Below are positions 58,283-64,000 of a DNA stretch of 64,000 bases, in pieces. The notes under the pieces were generated by a model. The model had not been told where the DNA came from. It saw only the letters and a program-made list of their open reading frames with translations, and made no database searches. Numbering within the stretch: position 1 is the stretch's first letter; each line of letters begins with the position of its first letter. The stretch is from NCBI GenBank assembly GCA_036417435.1, contig CM070905.1:68713092-68777091 (forward strand). The letters run 5' to 3'. The position numbers and the translations under genes were made by a program. This DNA is from Inia geoffrensis. Lineage: Eukaryota; Chordata; Mammalia; Artiodactyla; Iniidae.

Positions 58283-58884
58283 AGGGCACCTACCAGGCAC
58301 CACTGGGGGGACCACAGACACCTAAGGGGACGGGAGGAACCACCAGCAACTGGGTAGGACGTCGGGCATGGGGGGAGTGAAGGAGGAGGAGAAGTGGAGG
58401 TGGAACGGGAATGGCGCCCCTGAGGGGTGGCTGGGGGAGGAGAAGGGATCCAACAACTGAAGTGGGAAATTGGGGAACCATTGGGAGTGCACAGGATCAA
58501 AAGGGAGCGTGGCCAGGTTTCTCCTGCCCACTTGGGCCCCGAGGAACCTGTTGAGATACTGGGCCTGATCCTCTGCCCACTGAGGACCCCTCCAGCTGCA
58601 CAGGTCCTGAGGGAGTGGGAGGGAGAGAAGGGGGAGCAAAAGTAAAGGCTGGACCTCCTGTGGTGGGAGCTCTGAGTCCAAACTGCTGGCCTAAAAGAGA
58701 ACCTCAGACCCCAAGGTATATCAATCTGAGTGAGGAGTCCTGGAGGTCCTCAACTCAGCACCAAGACCCAGCTCTATCCACTGCCTGCAAACTCCAGTGC
58801 TGGATGTCTCAGGCCAAACAACCAGTAAGACAGGAATACGGCACTACCCATCAAAAAAAAAAAAAAAAAAAAAGACAAAAAAAT
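58283..58884 (+). promoter_or_regulatory. L1 copy 2 5' leader
   Basis: About 600 bases rich in G ('ccactggggggaccacag', 'gggtggctgggggagg'), ending in a run of about 21 A (58853-58873) just before ORF1. It is shorter than and different from the 2.2-kb leader of copy 1, so either another L1 subfamily or a truncated leader. Promoter function is inferred from position only. Confidence 0.6.
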
Positions 58885-59917
58885 ATGTTACAGTTGAAGG
58901 AGCAAGGTAAAAACCTATAAGACCAAATAAATGAAGGCAAAATAGGCAAACTACCTGAAAAAGAATTCAGAGTAATGATACTAGAGATGATCCAAAATCT
59001 CAGAAACAAAATGGAGAAACTACAGGAAACAATTAACAAAGATCTACAAGAACTAAAGAGCAAACAAAGAGTGATGAACAACACAATTACTGAAATTAAA
59101 AATACTCCAGAAGGAATCAATAACACAATAACTGAGTCAGAAGAATGAATACATGAGCTGGAAGATAAAATGGTGGAAATAACTGCCAGGGATCAGAATA
59201 AAGAAAAAATAATGAAAAGAATTGAGGACAGTCTCAGAGACCTCTGGGGCAACATTAAACATTCGGATTATAGGGTCCCAGAAGAAGAAGAGAAAAAGAA
59301 AGGGTCTGAGAAAATATTTGAAGAGGTTACAGTCAAAAACTTCCGTAACATGGGACAGAAAGTAGTCAATCAAAAGTCCAGGAAGCACAGAGAGTCCCAA
59401 ACAGGATAAACCCAGGAGAAACATGCCAAGATACATAATTTTTTTTTTTGTTACTTTTCATTTTTTAAAACTTTTTAAACATCTTTATTGGAGTATAATT
59501 GCTTTACAGTGGTGTGTTAGTTTCTGCTTTATAACAAAGTGAATCAGTTACACATATACATATGTTCCCATATCTCTTCCCCCTTGCGTCTAAGATACAT
59601 ATTAATCAAACTTTCAAAAATTAAATACAAAGAAAAAATATTAAAAGCACCAAGGGAAAAGCAACAAAAAACATACAAGGGAATCCCCATAAGGTTAACA
59701 GCTGATCTTTCACCAGAAACTGAGCAAGCCAGAAGGGAGTGGCAGGACATATGTAAAGTGATGAAAGGGAAAAACCCTACAACCAAGATTACTCTTCCCA
59801 GCAAGGATCTCATTCAGATTTGATGGAGAAATTAAAAACTTTACAGACAAGCAAAAGTCAAGAGAATCCAGCACCACCAAACCAGGTTTACAACAAACGC
59901 TAAAGGAAATTCTCTAG
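58885..59917 (+). pseudogene. L1 ORF1 of copy 2, broken and interrupted
   Basis: From the ATG at 58885 the product reads MLQLKEQGKNL, then a stop. It is followed in the same order as in copy 1 by the coiled coil (MEKLQETINKDLQELKSK) and the DLWGNIKHSDYRVPE segment (frame 59170-59409). A stop follows at about 59407, then a 154-base L1 3' end is inserted at 59438-59591. The C-terminal domain resumes with QARREWQDICKVMKGKN (within 59539-59823). The terminal TAG is at 59915-59917. A protein could not be made. Confidence 0.85.
59438..59591 (-). mobile_element. Recent L1 3' end nested in ORF1 of L1 copy 2
   Basis: Antisense L1 3' terminus, from the T-rich tail at 59438-59485 and 'aacatctttattggagtata' to 'tctcttcccccttgcgtc'. 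A perfect 10-base target-site duplication, aagatacata, lies at 59428-59437 and 59592-59601. Confidence 0.95.
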
Positions 59918-59975
59918 GCAGGAAACACAAGAGGAAGAAAAGACCTACAAAAACAAACACAAAACAATTAAGAAA

Positions 59976-62900
59976 ATGGGAATAGGAACATACATATCAA
60001 TAATTACCTTAAATGTAAATGGATTAAATGCTCCAACCAAAAGACAAAGACTGGCTGAATGGATACAAAAACAAGACCTGTACATATGATATCTACAAGA
60101 GACCCACTTCAGACTTAGGGACGCATACAGACTGAAAGTGAGGGGATGGAAAAAGATATTCCATGCAAATGGAAATCAAAAGAAAGCTGGAGTAGCAATT
60201 CACATACCAGACAAACTAGACTTTAAAATAAGGACTATTACAAGAGACAAAGAAGGATACTACATAATGATCAAGGGATCAGTCCAAGAAGAAGATATAA
60301 AAATTGTAAATATTTATGCACCCAACACAGGGGCACCTCAATACACAAGGCAAATACTAACAGCCATAAAAGGGGAAATTGACAGTAACAAAATTACAGT
60401 AGGGAAGTTTAACACCCCACTTTCACCAATGGACAGATCATCCAAAATGAAAATAAATAAGGAAACATAAGCTTTAAATGACACATTAAACAAGGTGGAC
60501 TTAATTGATACTTATAAACAATAACAAAAAAACATCCAAAAACAGCAGAATACACTTTCATCTCAAGTGCTCAAGGAACATTCTCCAGGATAGATGATCT
60601 CTTGGGTCACAAATCAAGCCTTAGTAAATTTAAGAAAATTGAAATTGTATGAAGTACCTTTTCCGATCACAATGCTGTGAGACTAGAATCAGGTACGAAA
60701 AAAATCTGTAAAAAATACAAACACATGGAGCCTAAACTATACGCTACTAAATAACCAAGAGATCACTGAAGAAATCAAAGAGGAAATCAAAAAATACCTA
60801 GAAACAAATCACAATGACGACACGACGACCCAAAACCTACGGGATGCAGCAAAAGCATTTCTAAGAGGGAAGTTTATAGCCATACAATCCGACCTCAAGA
60901 AACAAGAAACATCTCAAATGAACGACATAACCTTACACCAATTAGAGAAAGAAAAACAAAAAAACCCCAAAGTTAGGAAAAGGAAAGAAATCATAAAGAT
61001 CAGATCAGAAATAAATGAAAAGGAAATGAAGGAAACGATAGCAAAGATCAATGAAAGTAAAAGCTGGTTCTTCGAGAAGATAAACAACATTGATAAACCA
61101 TTAGCCAGACTCATCAAGAAAAAGGGGAGAAGACTCCTATCAACAGAATTAGACATGACAAACGAGAAGTAACAACTGACACTGCAGAAATACAAAGGAT
61201 CATAAGAGATTACAACAAGCAACTATATGCCAATAATATGGACAACCTGGAAGAAATGGACAAATTCTTAGAAGAGCACAACCTTCCGAGACTGAACCAG
61301 GAAGAAATAGAAAATATGAACAGACCAATCACAAGCACTGAAATGGAAACTGTGATTAAAAATCCTCCAACACACAAAAGCCCAGGGCAAGATGGCTTCA
61401 CAGGCAAATTCTATCAAAGATTTAGAGAAGAGCTAACACCTATCCTTCTCAAACTCTTCCAAAACATAGCAGAGGGAGGAACACTCCCACTCATTCTATG
61501 AGGCCACCATCAACCTGATACCAAAACAACGATGTCACAAAAAAAGAAAACTAAGGCCAATATCACTGATGAAGACAGATGCAAAAATCCTCAACAACAT
61601 ACTGGCAAACAGAATCCAACAGCACATTAAAAGGATCATACACCATGATGAAGTGGGGTTTATCCCAGGAATGCAAAGATTCTTCAACATACACAAATCA
61701 ATCAATGTGATACACCATATTAACAAACTGAAGGATAAAAACCATATGACAATCTCAATAGATGCAGAAAAAGCTTTTGACAAAATTCAACACCCATTTG
61801 TGATAAAAACCCTCCAGAAAGTAGGCATAGAGGGAACTTACCTCAATATAATAAAGGCCACATAGGACAAACCCTCAGCCAACATCATTCTCAATAGTGA
61901 AAAACTGAAACCATTTCCTCTAAGATCAGGAACAAGACAAGGTTACCCACTCTCACCACTATTATTCAACATAGTTTTGGAAGTTTTAGCCACAGCAATG
62001 AGAGATGAAAAAGAAATAAAAGGAAGCCAAATCGGAAAAGAATAAATAAAACTGTCACTGTTTGCAGATGATGTGATACTATATGTAGAGAGTCCTAAAG
62101 ATGCTACCAGAAAACTACTAGAGCTAATCAATGAATTGGGTAAAGTAGCAGGAAGCAAAACTAATGCACAGAAATCTCTTGTATTCCTATACAGTAATGA
62201 TGAAAAATCTGAAACAGAAATTAACGAAACACTCCCATTTACCACTGCAACAAAAAGAATAAAATATCTAGGAATAAACCTACCTAAGGAGACAAAGACC
62301 TGCATGCAGAAAACTATAAGACACTGATGAAAGAAATTAAAGATGATACAAAAAGATGGAGAGATATACTATGTTCTTGGATTTCAAGAATCAACATTGT
62401 GAAAATGACTATACTACCCAATGCAATCTACAGATTCAATGCAATCCCTATTTTTCACAGAACTAGAACAAAGCCATTTTTCACAGAACTAGAACAAAAC
62501 ATTTCACAATTTGTATGGAAACACAACACATCCTGAATAGGCAAAACGATCCTGAGAAAGAAAAACAGAGCTGGAGGAATCCCGGACTTCAGACTATACT
62601 ACACAGCTACAGTAATCAAGACTGTATGGTACTGGCACAAAAACAGAAATATAGATCAGTGGAACAAGACAGAAAGCCCAGAGATAAACCCACGCACAAA
62701 TGGTCACCTAATCTATGACAAAGGAGGAAAGAACACACAATGGAGAAAAAAGAGCCTCTTCAACAAGTGGTGCTGGGAAAACTGGACAGCTACATGTAAA
62801 AGAATGAAATTAGAACACTTCCTAACACCATACACAAAAATAAACTCCAAATGGATTAAAGACATAAATGTAAGGCCAGACACTATAAAACTCTTAGAGG

Positions 62901-63780
62901 AAAGCATAGGCAGAACACTCTATGAAATAAATCACAGCAAGATCCTTTTGGACTCACCTCCCAGAGAAATGGAGATAAAAACAAAAATAAACAAATGTGA
63001 CCTAATGAAACTTAAAAAGCTTTTGTACAGCAAAGGAAACCATAAAAAAGACGAAAAGACAACCCTCAGAATGGGAGACAATATTTGCAAATGAAGCAAC
63101 TGACAAAGGATTAATCTCCAAAATATACAAGCAGCTCATGCAGCTCAATATCAAAAAAAAAAGCAAACAACCCAATGCAAAAATGGGCAGAAGACCTAAA
63201 CAGACATTTCTCCAAAGAAGATCTACAGATTGTCAGGAAACACATGAGAGGATGCTCAACATCACTAATCATTAGAGAAATACAAATCAAAACTACAATG
63301 AGGTATCACCTCACACCGCTCAGAATGGCCATCACCAAAAAATCTACAAACAATAAATGCTGGAGAGGGTGTGGAGAAAAACAAACCTTCTTGCACTGTT
63401 GGTGGGAATGTAAATTGATACAGCCACTATGGAGGTTCCTGAAAAAACCAGAAATAGAACTACCATACAACACAGCAATCCCACTACTGGACATATACCC
63501 TGAGAAAACCATAATTCAAAAAGAGTCACGTACCACAATGTTCATTTCAGCTCTATTTACAATAGCCAGGACATGGAAGCAACCTAAGTGTCCATCAACA
63601 GATGAATGGATAAAGAAGATGTGGCACATATATACAATGGAATATTAATCAGCCATAAAAAGAAACGAAATTGAGTTATTTGTAGTGAGGTAGATGGACC
63701 CAGAGACTGTCATACAGAGTGAAGTAAGTCAGAAAGAGAAAAACAAATACCGTATGCTAACACATATATATGGAATTTAA
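59976..63780 (+). pseudogene. L1 ORF2 of copy 2, broken
   Basis: The start at the ATG at 59976 gives MGIGTYISIITLNVNG (endonuclease N-terminus). A TGA at 60087-60089 is codon 38. Readable pieces follow: endonuclease 60138-60470 (KKAGVAIHIPD, NIYAPNTGAPQ); the linker 60918-61172 and 61238-61501; the polymerase N-terminal part 61569-61865 ([25 protein letters not shown]). The FADD catalytic motif is at 62061-62072, after a TAA at about 62044. 62327-62718 and 62804-63094 continue the domain, and 63175-63648 holds the C-terminal cysteine-rich segment ([13 protein letters not shown]). The natural TAA is at 63778-63780. A local duplication lies at 62451-62504. Confidence 0.88.
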
Positions 63781-64000
63781 AAAAATAAAAATGGTTCTGA
63801 AGAACCTAGAGGCAGGACAGGAATAAAGACACAGACGTAGAGAATCGACTTGAGGACACAGGGAGGGGGAAGGGTAAGCTGGGAAAAAGTGAGAGAGTAG
63901 CATTGACGTATATACACTACCAAATGTAAAATAGATAGCTAGTGGGAAGCAGGTGCATAGCACAGGGAGATCAGCTCAGTGCTTTGCTACCACCTAGAGG

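Larger units (their letters stand above)
58283..64000 (+). mobile_element. Near full-length L1 (copy 2), plus strand, cut by the window end
   Basis: Order: GC-rich leader (58283-58884), ORF1, ORF2, then 3' UTR to the last base. The last bases ('cagtgctttgctaccacctagagg') match the antisense 'cctctaggtggtcacaaagcac' in the copies at 41554 and 48867. About 150-200 bases of 3' UTR and tail should follow outside the window. The leader is unlike that of copy 1. Both genes are broken. The 5' border is placed at the composition change and is approximate. Confidence 0.9.

Overview
This window is nuclear DNA of a whale or dolphin (Cetacea), and it is almost entirely non-coding. Nine intact or near-intact copies of a tRNA-derived SINE open with the CHR-type head GGGCTTCCCTGGTGGCGCAG. 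This is the whale/hippo family, not the ruminant Bov-tA form. L1 copies of a young cetartiodactyl type are frequent, and no BovB or Alu is seen. I found no convincing host protein-coding exon, rRNA, functional tRNA or CRISPR. Every longer open frame lies in a transposon, in a low-complexity tract, or looks accidental.

Layout: 1-4.9 kb holds worn L2 and L1M pieces in AT-rich DNA. 4.95-6.82 kb is a 5'-truncated older L1 between two 61-base direct repeats. 7.5-15.1 kb is a near full-length L1 on the minus strand, with its own target-site duplication, decayed ORF1 and ORF2, a GC-rich 5' leader and a nested SINE. 15-24 kb is a mosaic of L2, SINEs, a TA/CA microsatellite, L1M ends and two related segments that look like a decayed LTR pair. 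24.9-29.7 kb is mostly L1, including an apparently 5'-inverted old copy. 30-33 kb holds SINEs and a possible processed pseudogene read on the minus strand that I could not name. 33-38.5 kb has MIR, L2, an old L1 and an internally deleted Tigger DNA transposon that keeps the N-terminal part of its transposase. 38.8-48.8 kb is unusually poor in recognisable insertions. 49-57.6 kb has more L1 pieces, a hAT-type MITE and a SINE head. 58.3-64 kb is a second near full-length L1 on the plus strand. It runs off the window within its 3' UTR.

The elements do not form a pathway. What can be read is a history: L2, MIR, L1M, Tigger and hAT relics are oldest, then the older L1s and long SINEs, then the short SINEs and recent L1 3' ends nested inside them. 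The points most worth checking are the 61-base flanking repeats, an ORF2 stop codon shared by both long L1s, the unnamed pseudogene and the insertion-poor 43.0-48.8 kb stretch. I saw no new biological system. Family names come from sequence features recognised by eye, old-element borders are approximate, and no database was searched.
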